From: Lithobates sylvaticus
Taxonomy: Eukaryota > Chordata > Amphibia > Anura > Ranidae
DNA length: 64,000 nucleotides
Assembly: GCA_028564925.1 (NCBI GenBank)
Contig: CM053030.1
Location: 401,675,073 to 401,739,072, forward strand
Direction: 5' to 3'
Shown: one piece after another, positions 23,429 to 34,883 of the stretch
Position numbering within the stretch: the stretch's first letter is position 1
Layout: the number at the start of each line of letters is the position of its first letter
Notes under the pieces: model-generated
What the model saw: the letters and a program-made list of their open reading frames with translations, nothing else
What the model was told of the DNA's origin: nothing
The model's database searches: none
Program-made: the position numbers and the translations under genes

Positions 23429-23623
23429 CCACTAGATGGAGCTGCATCTACATTTGTTCAGTGCGAATATATGGCAAAAATCAAATATTACCAGGCTAAT
23501 TTCTCTCCAGGGCGGATATTGTTTGTTTTTAAGAAAGTGAATCAGGAAACTACCACTAGATGGTGTTGATGATCACAGGAAATAAGAATTGCTTTCTGAT
23601 ATCATATGCTCCACCTAGTGGTT
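23429..23623. promoter_or_regulatory. cluster of CTCF-like motifs
   Basis: CCACTAGATGGAGCTG (+, 23,429-23,444), CCACTAGATGGTGTTG (+, 23,553-23,568) and AACCACTAGGTGGAG (-, about 23,609-23,623) resemble the CTCF core CCASYAGRKGGCRS. A weaker match lies near 23,362. All are in the last intron of gene 1. They may belong to a repeated sequence; binding is inference. Confidence 0.4.
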
Positions 23624-23962
23624 ATAATGTAGTAATTTCCTGATCCTCACTATGAGTTTGAATGAAGATATCAGAGTTAAGTGAGTAAAAGAAAGACTTC
23701 AAATGATATATTCTTTTAAAGTGCTAAAATAGTGACAGGTTAGGGGGAAATATAAGTTGAAAAAATCAGGGGCTTATAAATCTACTCCAGTGACCACATC
23801 AGAAGGACCGATTATTTATTATTACATCGGAATACGAATGTATCATAAAATGTTAGTTATGAATAATTGCTCAGTTAGAGGTTCGGTTTTGATTTTCTTT
23901 TTTCTATTTTGACTTTCAAATAATGTGCCAATATTTATAATTTTAGCAATTTGACAAAAAAA

Positions 23963-23969
23963 GCATATA

Positions 23970-24018
<49 letters not shown>
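23963..24018. repeat. TA microsatellite
   Basis: About 50 bases of alternating T and A, with a short TG-containing start. Confidence 0.9.
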
Positions 24019-24021
<3 letters not shown>

Positions 24022-24123
24022 TTTTACAGTATGTATAATATTTTACCACTGCATGCTCTGTGGGTGCTTTTTGATTTTTTTTTTCTTCAAACAATCCCAT
24101 GAGATCACTACGATTGACTGTTA

Positions 24124-24548
24124 TGCCCCGTACACACGGTCGGATTTTGCGACGGAAAATGTCCTATCGGACAATGTTGTTGGAAATTCCGACCATGTGT
24201 AGGCTCCATCAGACTTTTTCCGTCGGATTGTCCGACGGACAAAGTTTTATCTCCTGCTCTCAAATTTTCTGACAACAAAGTCCTATCGGACTTTTTGCGA
24301 TCGTGTGTAGCGAATTCCAACGGACAAAGTGCCACGCATGCTCAGATCACATTACAAGACCAAAGCTATTGGCTACTAGCCTCTACGTAGTCCCGTCGTA
24401 CGCAACGAACGTCACCACGTTCAGGATGACTGGATTTTCCGACAACTTTGTCCGACCGTGTGTATGCAACACCAGTGTCGGACAAAACCCGTCGGAAAAA
24501 ATCCGAAGGATTTTGTGGTCGGAATTTCCGACGGTGTGTACGGGGGCA
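24124..24548. mobile_element. Harbinger-type MITE (425 bp)
   Basis: Termini TGCCCCGTACACACGGTCGG and the complement of TGCCCCCGTACACACCGTCG, flanked by TTA on both sides (24,121-24,123; 24,549-24,551). The first 21 bases match those of the Harbinger element ending at 3,326 at 18 positions. No coding capacity. Confidence 0.85.
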
Positions 24549-24917
24549 TTAGTGTGGTAACGACATGCTATGCCAAATGTTGTGACTTTTGAAGGAATAA
24601 ATTCAGTACATGGACTTTTAAATTCAGTAATATTTTTTATTGATTTTCTTTGCACACATATATACAAAATACACATTCCAGATACATACATTAGATACAC
24701 ACTTTCCAGATGCAGCTATTATCCATCCCCCAAAACAGAAAAAAAATAAAAAAAATAAACAAAAATTAAAAAAATGTATTAATTTCCTCTTTCCCCCTCC
24801 TTCCCCCAACTCTCTCAAACCCCCCTCCCCCCGTAAATGGACTTTTAAAATTAATTTATTTAGATTTGTATAGAAAAAAAATATATATTTACTGTATTTT
24901 CCAATTCTCAACCACAG

Positions 24918-25145
24918 GCAATGAATCTCTGTCCATGGAAATTGAAGCGAAATATAAGAGGAAAATGAAAGAAATTTTTACTTTTGCTGCAAATAAATTC
25001 AAGGAATATAAAGGGATAAATCTGTGGTGACTTCTCATCATTTCTAGAAGAAAAATCTGAAGCACACGGGTGGAATTATCTGTCAAATGTATTTCTGAAC
25101 AACCCAAACCAATGAAAATAAACCCAATGATTAAATCTGAAAGTG
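24918..25145 (+). CDS. gene 1 terminal exon (coding to 25,030)
   Basis: Acceptor CTCAACCACAG. Phase 1 gives Gly then 36 residues, beginning NESLSMEIEAKYKRKMKE and ending with FKEYKGINLW and TGA at 25,028-25,030. The tail has eight Lys/Arg against five Glu and could form an amphipathic helix. AATAAA at 25,117-25,122 places the cleavage site near 25,140. Length and signals fit a genuine last exon, although the protein family is unknown. Confidence 0.7.
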
Positions 25146-25339
25146 TTATCATCATTGTCTAAATGTAAATATCATACTTGTTTGTGAGCTTTTATAATAA
25201 TCATTCATCCATATTAAAAAATAACAGGAAATGTCCACAAATCTGCAGGAAAACCTCATTCCATGGCAGAACTACAGGCGGGGGATGTTAGGTGGCTTCT
25301 TAATCCTATTAGCAGTGAGGTCGGTCCTAGACATGTGTG

Positions 25340-26780
25340 GAATAAAAAAAAAAAATAGTTTTGTTTCGTTTCGATTCTTTTTTTACAGAAATTTGATTAG
25401 TTAATTTAGTTTAATTTGTTAAATTTGTTTTTGGAATTTGTTTCGTTTATTCGTATTCGAGTCGATTTGAAAGGTTTTTCGAATTCAAATCATTTTCAAA
25501 AATCAAATCGTTTTCAAAATCGAATAGTTTTCTAATTCAAATCGTTTTCCAATTTCCAAAGAGAATAGAAAATAAAGGAATAAAATAGAAAAAAAAAAGA
25601 TATAATGGAATGGAAAAGAATATAACAGAAGATAAAATAATAGAATATATTAGAGTAAAACAGAACAAAACAGGACAGAAAATTTAAGAACAGAATAGAA
25701 TGGAATAGAATAGAAATTAATAGAATAGAATAAAAAAAAAATTGAATTAAATAGAAAGATTATAACCATCTTCTGAAGTTAATAGGATAGAAAATAATAG
25801 AATTAAACAAACAATAGAATATAATAGAATAGATGTAATATAACCATTTCCCAAAATCCAAATAGAATCAATTCTAGTTTCAATAGAATAGAAAAGAATA
25901 GAATAGAAAATAACATAATAGTATAGAAAAAAACAGAATAGGATAGAATAGAATGGAATAGGAAGATGGTTATATTCAATCTATTCTTTTCTATTCGAAT
26001 TGATTCTATTTGAATTTTGGGAAATGGTTATATTCTTTCTACTCTATTTTTTTTTCTTTTCTATTCTGTTATCGTCTATTCTATTCTTTTTTTTCTATTC
26101 TATTATTTTCTTATTTATTCAAATTCAAATGTATTCTATTTGAAACAAACAATAGAATATAATTAATATAACCATTTTCCACATTTCCACATTTCACATT
26201 TCACATTTCCATAATTTGAATTTGCATAGAATAGAAATGAATACAGTAGAATAGAGTAGAAAATAACATATTATTATAGAAAAAAAACAGAATAGAATGA
26301 ATATAACCATCTTACTATTCCGATCTATTCTTTTCTATTCAAATTGATTCTATTAGAATTTTATGAAATGGTTATATTCTTTCTATTATATGTTTTTTTT
26401 TAACTTCTTTTCTATTTTATTCTGTTATAGTCTATTCTATTCTTTTTTTTCTATTCTATTCTTTTCTTATTTATTCAAATTCAAATTTATTCTATTTAAA
26501 ACAAACAATAGAATAGAATAGAATTATATAACGATTTTCCAAATTTCAAATAGAATTAATTTGAATTTGAATAGAATATAAATTATCATAATATTATAGA
26601 AAATATTCTATTCTTTTCTATTCAAATTAATTCTATTTTAATTTTGGAAATGGTTATATTCTTTCTATTCTATTCAATTATATTGTTTGTTTTTTTTACT
26701 TATTTTATATTCTATTCTATTATAGTCTGTTTTATTCTTTTTTTTCTATTCTATTCTATTCTTTTCTTATCTATTCAAAT
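25340..26780. repeat. degenerate AGAAT-type array with strand switches
   Basis: About 1.4 kb of TAGAATAGAATA-like pentanucleotide sequence whose purine-rich strand flips several times (A/G-rich near 25,560-25,960, T/C-rich near 25,980-26,110, mixed thereafter), giving long self-complementary arms. The left edge has TAGACATGTG, as in the hAT MITE termini. Confidence 0.8.
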
Positions 26781-26789
26781 TCAAATTTA

Positions 26790-27490
26790 TAGTGTGTAAT
26801 ATATATATAATACAGTGCAGTGTACAGTATATAATACAGTGTAGTGTACAGTATATAATACAGTGCAGTGCACAGTATATAATACAGTGTAGTGTAGAGA
26901 ATATATAATGCAGTGCACAGTATATAATACAGTGTAGTGTAGAGAATATATAATGCAGTGTACAGTATATAATACAGTGTAGCGTAGAGAATATATAATG
27001 CAGTGTACAGTATATAATACAGTGTAGCGTAGAGAATATATAATGCAGTGTACAGTATATAATACAGTGTAGTGTAGAGAATATATAATGCAGTGCACAG
27101 TATATAATACAGTGTAGCGTAGAGAATATATAATGCAGTGCACAGTATATAATACAGTGTAGCGTAGAGAATATATAATGCAGTGTACAGTATATAATAC
27201 AGTGTAGTGTAGAGAATATATAATACAGTGCAGTGTACAGTATATAATACAGTGTAGTGTAGAGAATATATAATACAGTGTAGTGTAGAGAATATATAAT
27301 ACAGTGCAGTGTACAGTATATAATACAGTGTAGTGTAGAGAATATATAATACAGTGTAGTGTAGCAAATATATAATACAGTGCAGTGTACAGTATATAAT
27401 ACAGTGCAGTCAGTGTACAGTATATATAATACAGTGTAGTGTACAGTATATAATACAGTGCAGTCAGTGTACAGTATTGATAATACAGTG
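26790..27490. repeat. 45-bp tandem array
   Basis: Units built from TATATAATACAGTG and TAGAGAATATATAATG. Because the 45-bp period is divisible by three, a long low-complexity open frame persists on the minus strand. It is not a gene. Confidence 0.9.
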
Positions 27491-27529
27491 TATTGAAGTG
27501 GATAAGGGGAACCCTATGACAGAATTAAG

Positions 27530-27760
27530 AAGAAAAAAAAACGGCGTGGGGTCTCTTCTAAAATCCATACCAGGCCCTTTGGGTCTGGTATAGATCTAAA
27601 GGGGAACTCCAGAGCAAAATAAAAAAAAAATGGTATAACAAGGGAGCCCACAGATCCTGGCCCCCCCCTCCCTATGTGAATGAGTATGGGGTACATTGTA
27701 CCCCTACCCATTCACCAAAAAAATGTATTGTAATGTGAGCAAAGACAGTAGCCAGTTTCC
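27530..27760. mobile_element. hAT foldback element fragment
   Basis: Short piece with CCATACCAGGCCC, GGGTCTGGTATAG and CATTCACCAAAAAA as in the larger copies. Both termini missing. Confidence 0.65.
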
Positions 27761-27899
27761 TTTATTAAAATTGTCTTTTCCTTCCCCACTTCTTCCTCTT
27801 CTTCTCTTTGAAAGAGTCACACAAAAAGCCCCCCTTATGGTCATACTGTGTTTTGTGATTTAAGGCTGGATTGTGTTCCTTTAAGTGTATTTTGTTTAA

Positions 27900-29016
27900 C
27901 CCCTTCCCGCCGAGTGTACGCAGATATGCGTACTCGGCTTTCGGGGGTTATACTGGGATGATGACCGCAGCTGCAGGCATCATCCCAGTACTGTTGTTTA
28001 GAGCCGGCGATCGGCTTTCTGAGGATAACAACCGATGCGGCTAAAAGCTGCTCAGTTGTTATCCCGGAGGAGCGGGAGGGGACGTCCCCCCTTACCACCA
28101 CCTCCCGCCGCTCTTCCCGGGCCTCCGGGTGGCTCGGGAGGGCTAATCATCGATCCGCCGCTTCCGGCGGCTAGTGACAGACTGGAATGGCTTCATTGAC
28201 TGGAATCAGACTGGAATGGCTTCATGAAAAGGCTTCATTCCAGTCTCCTGGATGTAAACACGGACGCAACGTCACTTCCTGTTTACTCGGCTGCCAATGG
28301 CGCAGTTTTAAAAAAAATATATACAGTATTCAGATACACCGTTTTCGGTGATCTGAATACTTTGAAGTGCAAAGGAGGGATTTGGGGACTTTTAGACCCC
28401 CGATCCCTCCATAAAGAGTACCCGTCACCACCTATTACTGTCACAAGGGATGTTTACATTCCTTGTGACAGCAATAAAAGTGATCAATTAAAAAAAAAAA
28501 TAAAAAAAAACACAATTTCATAATATAAAAATAAATAAAATAAATAAGAAAAAATAAATAAAAATGTCAAACCGCCCCCGTCACCGCGAGCTCGCGCAGC
28601 AAAGAAAGCGCATACGGAAGTCGTGCCCGCATATGTAAACGGTGTTCAAATCACACATGTGAGGTATCGCCGCAATCGCCAGAGCGAGAGCAATAATAAT
28701 AGCATTAGACCTCCTCTGTAACTCTAACCTGGTAACCGTAAGAAAAAAATTAAAGCGTCGCCTATGGAGATTTTTAGGTACCAAAGTTTGTCGCCATTCC
28801 ACGCGTGCGTGCAATTATAAAGCGTGACATGTTTGGTATCTATTTACTCAGCGTAACATCATCTTTCACATTATACAAAAAATTGGTAAAACTATACTGT
28901 TTTTTTTTTTAAATTCATGAAAGTGTCCCTTTTCCCCAAAAAAATGCGTTTAAAACACCACTGCACAAATATAGTGTGACATAAAATATTGCAATCACCG
29001 CCATTTTATTCTCTGC

Positions 29017-29072
<56 letters not shown>

Positions 29073-29162
29073 GTTTGGGGGTTCTAAGTAATTTTCTAGC
29101 AAAAAATAGGGATTTTAATTCGTAAACACCAAATGTCAGAAATAGGCTTAGTTATAAAAGGG
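27900..29162. mobile_element. TTAA-family foldback element
   Basis: Flanked by TTAA (27,896-27,899 and 29,163-29,166), with termini CCCCTTCCCGCC and AAAAGGG. Contains a GC-rich left half and an AT-rich right half with a TA repeat at about 29,020-29,071. A TTAA target fits Kolobok or piggyBac-like families. No transposase. Confidence 0.7.
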
Positions 29163-29169
29163 TTAAACA

Positions 29170-29860
29170 ATGACATTATAATATATTGCTGTGTACGCAG
29201 TGAGCTTGTGTTGAAATGGAAAACTGAACTGAGGAACTTACGTGTGTTTCATGAGAAAGTCTGTCTGGAGTTATAGGGGAGTTTTCTAGGTGACACAATG
29301 TGACATAATGAGTTTTTCTTAGATACAGAGATGTAAAGAGTTCATTATAAATTCCATTATGATTGGTTAAATGCATGTGTAAAGGAAATGTCATTTGAAC
29401 ATGTACCCCTTATTGGTGGAAAATGGTTGGTAACGCCCATCTTTCAAATATAATTTTTGTACGCCGGGAGGACAAAGCCCAAAAATAACAATGATCCCAA
29501 ACAGACATGAGCATTTCCATATCTCAAACATGTGAAATATCTAACAAGAAAAATGACTAACGAAAGCGTAGGGAGTTCACATGGGTAAAAACATCTGATA
29601 TTTCTAATAGACTTTGTCTGCCGGAACATAAAACTGGAAACTATATATAATACTGTCAGGATGATACAGTAGGCTGCCCAAACCCGCAGCTATTTTTCTT
29701 TTAGCTAAAACTAGAAGGAAAGTAGAGAAGAGAAGACTTGAATGTAGGATAAGCGTAGAGGGGACGAGGTATGGAATGAAGAAAGGAGGGGGTGGAGAGG
29801 AGGGTGGGCGTGAGGGCTGGGGGAGTGGAGGTCCTCTGCAAAAGTGGGGCTTCATACCCA
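29170..29860. other. intergenic, no gene recognised
   Basis: Mixed sequence without a convincing open frame or known repeat. Part may be the 3' untranslated end of the LINE fragment to its right, read on the minus strand. Confidence 0.3.
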
Positions 29861-29869
29861 AGATTGGTC

Positions 29870-30475
29870 AAATGCAATGGACAGAAAGGGGGTATTTTAC
29901 GATCTTAGTAAAATAAGCCCCTCATCCAACATTATGAACATATTCCAAAGTCTCCATTGCTTGGGATATTTTTCTTGTCTATTCTGTGCCGTGGAGATCA
30001 GGTCATCCATCTTTTTGTCTATTGCAGTCCTGGCTCAAACTCCCCAAAATCAGGAAGACGTTCCAACAGGCAATAGTTCTGTTGCTTCCAAAGTGGGGGA
30101 ATGGAGGATTTGGCAGCATTCAGCAGGTGACGCACAACCGATTTTTGGTAGCTTTTGGCAGTAAAGGTAGACCCATGTAGGAGGAAGAGGGCTGGATCGT
30201 CAGGTATCTCATGCCCCGTGAATTTTTGAGTGACCCACCATACTACCGTCCAGAAATGTTTCATCTTGGGGCAGGACCAAAAAATATGTAGGAGCGTGGT
30301 GACGCCCATCTTTCATTCATATTTAACACCCTGTCTGAGCAGGAATAGACAGTGTACTGTGAATCAACCTGTATTGTGTCAATCATTTATATATACGCTC
30401 TTCACTATGCATAGAAGTTTTTGGGTGTCAACAACGGAATCGGCCGGCGATGAGGTAATTATAATTAGAAAATAA
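29870..30475 (-). pseudogene. L1-type LINE fragment, end of ORF2
   Basis: The minus-strand frame 30,309-30,019 contains LLHIFWSCPKMKHFWTVV, the zinc-binding zf-RVT region at the C-terminus of L1/Tx1-type reverse transcriptases. An in-frame stop lies a few codons upstream of MGVTTLL. No reverse transcriptase or endonuclease domain is present. A 5'-truncated dead copy. Confidence 0.7.
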
Positions 30476-30601
30476 AGGTAAATAGTCAGCACTGGTGGTT
30501 ATAGGTAAAACGTGCATCCTTACAGTTTGGTGTCAGAGTTATAAATACTCAGGCAACCAGATAATATTTTTAATATAGATTAGAATTTGATAGGGACTTA
30601 A

Positions 30602-31776
30602 CCACTTAAAGACCGTCCTCTTTTTTAGATGTGGTGTTTACAAGTTAAAAACCTTTTTTTTTTTTGCTAGAAAATTACTTAGAACCCCCAAACATTATAC
30701 ATTTTCTTCTAACACCCTAGAGAATAATAAAATGGCGGTCATTGCAATACTTTCTCTCACACCGTATTTGCGCAGCGGTATTAGAAGCACAATTTTTTTT
30801 TTTTAAATACAATTTTTTTTAACCAGTTCGCACTACGATGTACATCGGCAGAATGGCACGGACAGGCAAATGGGCGTACAGGTACGTCCCTTTAAATTTG
30901 CCACCGTGCCATCTCGTGCGCGCTGGTCGGGACCTCTGTGAGTCAGATTGCGGGTCCCACAGACTCGATCGCCGCGGGGATACCCGCGATCGTCTCACGG
31001 GGAGGAAGAACGGGGAGATGCTAAAGTGAACAAGCATCTCCCCGTTCTGCCTAGCAACAGTGCCACTGATGTCTGCTCCCTGTGATCGGAGCAGAGATCA
31101 GTGATGTGTAAAACACAGCCACGCCCACCACAGTTAGCAACACGCCCCTAGGACACACTTAACCCCTACACTGCCACCTAGTGGTTAACCCCTTCACTGC
31201 CAGTGTCATTTACACAGGCATTTGTATAGCACTGATTGCTGTATAAATGACAATGGTCCCAAAAATGTGTCAACAATGTCCAATGTGTCCACCATAATGT
31301 TGCAGTCACAATAAAAATTGCTGATCGCCCCATTACTAGTAAAAAAAAAATAATATTAATAAAAATGCCATAAAACTATCCTCTATTTTGTAAACGCTAT
31401 AACTTTTGTGCAAACCAATCAATCGTTTATTGCGATTTTTTTTACCAAAAATATGTAGAAGAATACGTATCGGCCTAACTGAGGAAAATACATTTTTTTT
31501 ATACATTCTTGTGGGATATTTATTATAGCAAAAAGTTCAAAATAATGAGTTTTTTTCAAAATTGTCGCTATTTTTTTGTTTATATCGCTAAAATAAAAAA
31601 ATGCAGAGGTGATCAAATACCACCAAAGAAAGCTCTATTTTTGGGAAAAAAAGTACGCCAATTTTGTTTGGGAGCCACGTTGCACGACCGCGCAATTGTC
31701 AGTTAAAGCGACGCAGTGCCGAATCGCAAAAAGTGGCCTGGTCCTTTGGCTGCAAATTGGTCCGGGGCTTAAATGG
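30602..31776. mobile_element. TTAA-family foldback element
   Basis: TTAA at 30,598-30,601 and 31,777-31,780, with termini CCACTT and a decayed AAATGG. The centre contains GGGGAGATGCTAAAG and its inverted partner AAGCATCTCCCCGTT, and GCCACCTAGTGG near 31,173. No transposase. Confidence 0.75.
31171..31184 (-). promoter_or_regulatory. CTCF-like motif inside a TTAA-family element
   Basis: The minus strand reads CCACTAGGTGGCAG, matching the consensus CCASYAGRKGGCRS at every position. The related element at 62,681 has CTATTGG at the same place, a poorer match. Confidence 0.45.
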
Positions 31777-31780
31777 TTAA

Positions 31781-32145
31781 TATTATCCCTAACTAATGCT
31801 TTAACTCATATATATATATCTCCACAAGATTATTGATGCTATATTACTACCTCTATCCTACAATTATTGGATATCATTGCCAGCATAACATTACTAATCT
31901 CAAGAAGCATTATTTGTTATAAAGATAGTCAGTATATACCAATAGTTAATTTTACCTCATTAATCCATACTCATCTATGAAGCTTTGTTATATGTTTTTG
32001 ACTTTCTATTATATAAAAATATATTAAATATATATTCTTCTGACGCAAATTAATTTTAACTTGTAAAACTCAATAAAACATTTAAACAAGCATTCTAAAT
32101 AGCTATTTAGAGCTGTCTTCAGGCCGGTCACATGACTTGTCTATA
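31781..32145. other. AT-rich intergenic sequence
   Basis: No open frame. From about 32,100 it contains TTTAGAGCTGTCTTCAGGCC, related to the sequence at the right edge of the window (63,858-63,878). Confidence 0.3.
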
Positions 32146-32149
32146 AGAG

Positions 32150-32620
32150 AGCCCCAACACTCAGAGATATGATTGCAAAAAAATGTAATAGAACAACCTC
32201 TCATTAGGGAATATACCTTCTTTGAAGGGAAAGGTTTTTACCCATGTAAATATTGCAATGTTGCAACCTACAATATGTGGGTAGAACTAAAAGGACATTA
32301 AAGATTAGAATTAAGGAACATGCCCAAAACATTTTAAATAGTTTTCCTAAACATAATGTATCAACGCACTTTACACATACACACTTCATAACAAAGACCC
32401 CACACATCTACATTTTTGGGGGATAGAAAAATATAACAAATAATGGAGGGGGAGGGGGGGACATAAGGTGAGAACTATAAGTCAGAAAGAGTTTAAATGG
32501 ATACATACTTTGAGGACCCTCACACCGGAGGGTCTCAACATGGAATTCAAAGTTAATTGTTTTTTACGTAATTTTGAATCCAATTTTGATGTCTATGTGA
32601 AGGCATGTATATGTAGGTAC
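32150..32620 (+). pseudogene. Penelope-like element, GIY-YIG endonuclease end
   Basis: Plus-strand frames show GKGFYPCKYCNVA, a Cys-rich linker, then DPTHLHFWGIEKYNK and KEFKWIHTLRTLTPEGLNM followed by VNCFLRNF. This order is typical of the C-terminal region of Penelope-like retroelements. Several in-frame stops and a shift make it dead. The N-terminal reverse transcriptase is absent. Confidence 0.65.
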
Positions 32621-33200
32621 ATGTGGTGTTATGCCTGATACCTAATTTCCAGTACACCATCGGTCTCATATAGTATTTTGAAAACTTCTCAAATCATGCC
32701 TTGGATAATTCATTATCAGATTTTACATATGTGTAGCCATTTATCTCCACTATAGACCCAATATTGATCCTTTGGAGAGTATTTGTATCTTATGTGCACA
32801 GCCACTTTGGTATACTACAGCGATGCACGTTTATATATGGACTAGAAAGTGACAGTGAATATTGTTGTTATTTCTCTTTTTTTTTCCTTTTTAATTTAAA
32901 CATAGGGTATTAATGGCTATTTAGACTTTGGCCTTGATTAAATAACTGTCTAAATATATCTTTCCCTTATATACAGTATATAATTCTTGTTTTTTATTAA
33001 TTTGTATGTTTATTTTAACCTACAAAATGGCCACAACAGTGTAGGAGACATTATTTTTCGGAAAATGGCTGACAGTTCGGTCTTGTACACATTTTGAATG
33101 TTTTATCTAACCAATAAAATGGTCTCTTTGTGGAGACATTTCCTTCAATAAAATGTCTGTTACCAATTTCCTTTCACTACACATAAATACAATCACTTCA
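32621..33200. other. probable 3' region of the Penelope-like fragment
   Basis: AT-rich and non-coding, lying between the endonuclease remnant and a plus-strand hammerhead-like motif at 33,209. No independent feature. Confidence 0.35.
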
Positions 33201-33208
33201 GATCCAAT

Positions 33209-33250
33209 CCGGCCCCTGATGAAGACACATGATGTGACGTAACGCGCAGG
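33209..33250 (+). ncRNA. degenerate hammerhead-like core
   Basis: CTGATGA followed by a small hairpin (CACA/TGTG) and CGTAACGCG, where GAAAC is expected, so one core base is lost. Same strand as the Penelope-like endonuclease remnant upstream. Confidence 0.4.
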
Positions 33251-33469
33251 ACAAGCACTGTGCTGTTTAATCTGCTTTAAAGAATCAGGATGTGTATTTT
33301 AGTTTGGGTTAACAAACACTTTAAGCATTCCAGAACACTGTGGAAAAGTGCACATGCCCATTGGTAGCTTTTGGAGCTTGTGGGAAAGGTGAGAAGCTTG
33401 AGTAGGTAGGGATTTTTTTAGTCAGAAACAGGGATTAAGTAAATTAGGAATCTCCCTTACTCACACCCA

Positions 33470-34855
33470 GATGCTGCCCCCAGCATGTGAATGGATATCG
33501 GGTACACTGTACCCCTACCCATTCACCAAAAAAAGTGCCAAAAAAGGTAAAATGACAGGAGACAGTTTTGGACAATTCCTTTTTTTAAAAGTCCCACAAT
33601 GTCCATTCATCTTCAATCACAGCACCGACGGACCCGAGAAAAAAAAAACACAGAAAAACTCTGCTTCAATGGAGGCGTCCCCACCGACTGCAGCCTTTTT
33701 GTGATGACAGCTGTTATATAGCTAAGGGCGGGGTCACTCTGTGACATAAATGGGTGACCCCACCCCCTCTGACATGACGTGACATCACATGATGTCATAA
33801 GGGGCAGGGTCACCCGTTTACATCCTCGGGGGCCCAGCCTTTGCCTATATAACAGCTGTCAAAGCAAAAACACAGCAGTCGCGGTGACACCTCCCGTGGA
33901 GGGGGAGTTTTTCCATTTTGTTTTCTCTGGACCTTCGAACGCTGTGATTGAAGATGAATGGACACTTTTTTATTTTTTATTTTTTATTAAAGGAATTGTC
34001 CAAAACTGTCTCCAGTCAGTTTTACTTTTTGATACTTTTTTTGGTGAATGGGTAAGGGGTACCCAATACCCATTCACATAGGGGGGATCTGGGGGCCCCC
34101 CTTGTTAAAGGGGGCTTCCATATTCTGATATGCCACAGACCCCCACAACCACCTTGCAAGGGTTGTGGGGAAGAGGCCCTTTGCCCTCAAAGCACCCTCC
34201 CCATGTTGAGGGCATGTGGCCTGGTATGGCTCAGGAGGGGGGACACTCTCTCGCCCCCTCCCCTTTTCCTGCAGCCTGCCAGGTTGCTTGCTCACATAAG
34301 GGTCTGGTATAGATTTTGGAGGGGACCCCCTACGTAATTTTTTTTACATTTTGGTGCGGGTTCCCCTTAATATTCATACCAGACCCAAAGAGCCTGGTAA
34401 TGGATTGGGTGGGGGGAACTCACGCCATTTTTTACAATGATTTGTATCTATATTGCCGGGATCCGACAATACATTACAGCCGCAAGCAGTTTTAAATGAC
34501 ATTTTTTCCTTTAGAAATTTAATTTTGCTATGGTACTGTTATGAGCATGGGAAAGATGCACTACTTTACAGGCAGACTAAGGAGACCCACCCAGGCACGA
34601 TATTTAAGGGAATATTTCACTGTTATTTCACTTTAAGCATTATTAAATTTACTGTTCCTGAAAAAACTGACATTTTTAAAACATTTTTTTGCATTGATAC
34701 CCGGGTCCCCAAACACTTTTTATGGCAATAACTTGCATATAAGCCTTTGAAAAGAGCACTTTTTCACGTTCTTGTCACATTAAAACTTTAACAGTGTTTG
34801 CATGTTCGCACACATTCTGCTGCGAACCGAACCGGGGGTGTTCGGCTCATCCCTA
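33470..34855. mobile_element. hAT foldback element, left end missing
   Basis: The right terminus GGCTCATCCCTA is intact at 34,855. The two arms pair around a centre near 33,740 (for example CCCATTCACCAAAAAA at about 33,516 with its complement near 34,040). The outer left arm is missing. Open frames in it are arm artefacts. Confidence 0.75.
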
Positions 34856-34883
34856 ATGTTGAGTGACCGCATTTACATTATCT

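Larger units (their letters stand above)
5176..25145 (+). other. gene 1: secreted-type microexon gene, 3' part
   Basis: Family not recognised. Ten exons (5,176-5,220; 7,492-7,524; 9,360-9,404; 10,794-10,826; 12,891-12,935; 14,394-14,426; 14,967-15,011; 16,471-16,503; 18,529-18,561; 24,918-25,030 plus UTR) have AG/GT boundaries. The internal ones are 33 or 45 nt, multiples of three. All join in phase 1 without a stop, giving about 151 residues ending in a lysine-rich tail. A 25-nt candidate exon at 21,909 would break the frame and is best left out. No signal-peptide exon is visible upstream; it may lie left of base 1 with the Harbinger element in between. The second gene at 36.5-56.5 kb has a signal exon of matching phase, so secretion is inferred from the paralogue. 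Phase-1 repeat exons occur in CD99/XG-type proteins among others, but no sequence match convinces me. Confidence 0.7.

Noticed and set aside
5176-25030. Assignment to the CD99/XG family
   Set aside because: Shared features are limited to small phase-1 exons and an acidic/aromatic B module; no transmembrane exon or alignable motif was seen.
26771-27367. Long minus-strand open frame of Tyr/Leu/Ile-rich repeats
   Set aside because: It is the product of a 45-bp tandem array whose period is divisible by three; no start context, splice signals or non-repeat sequence.
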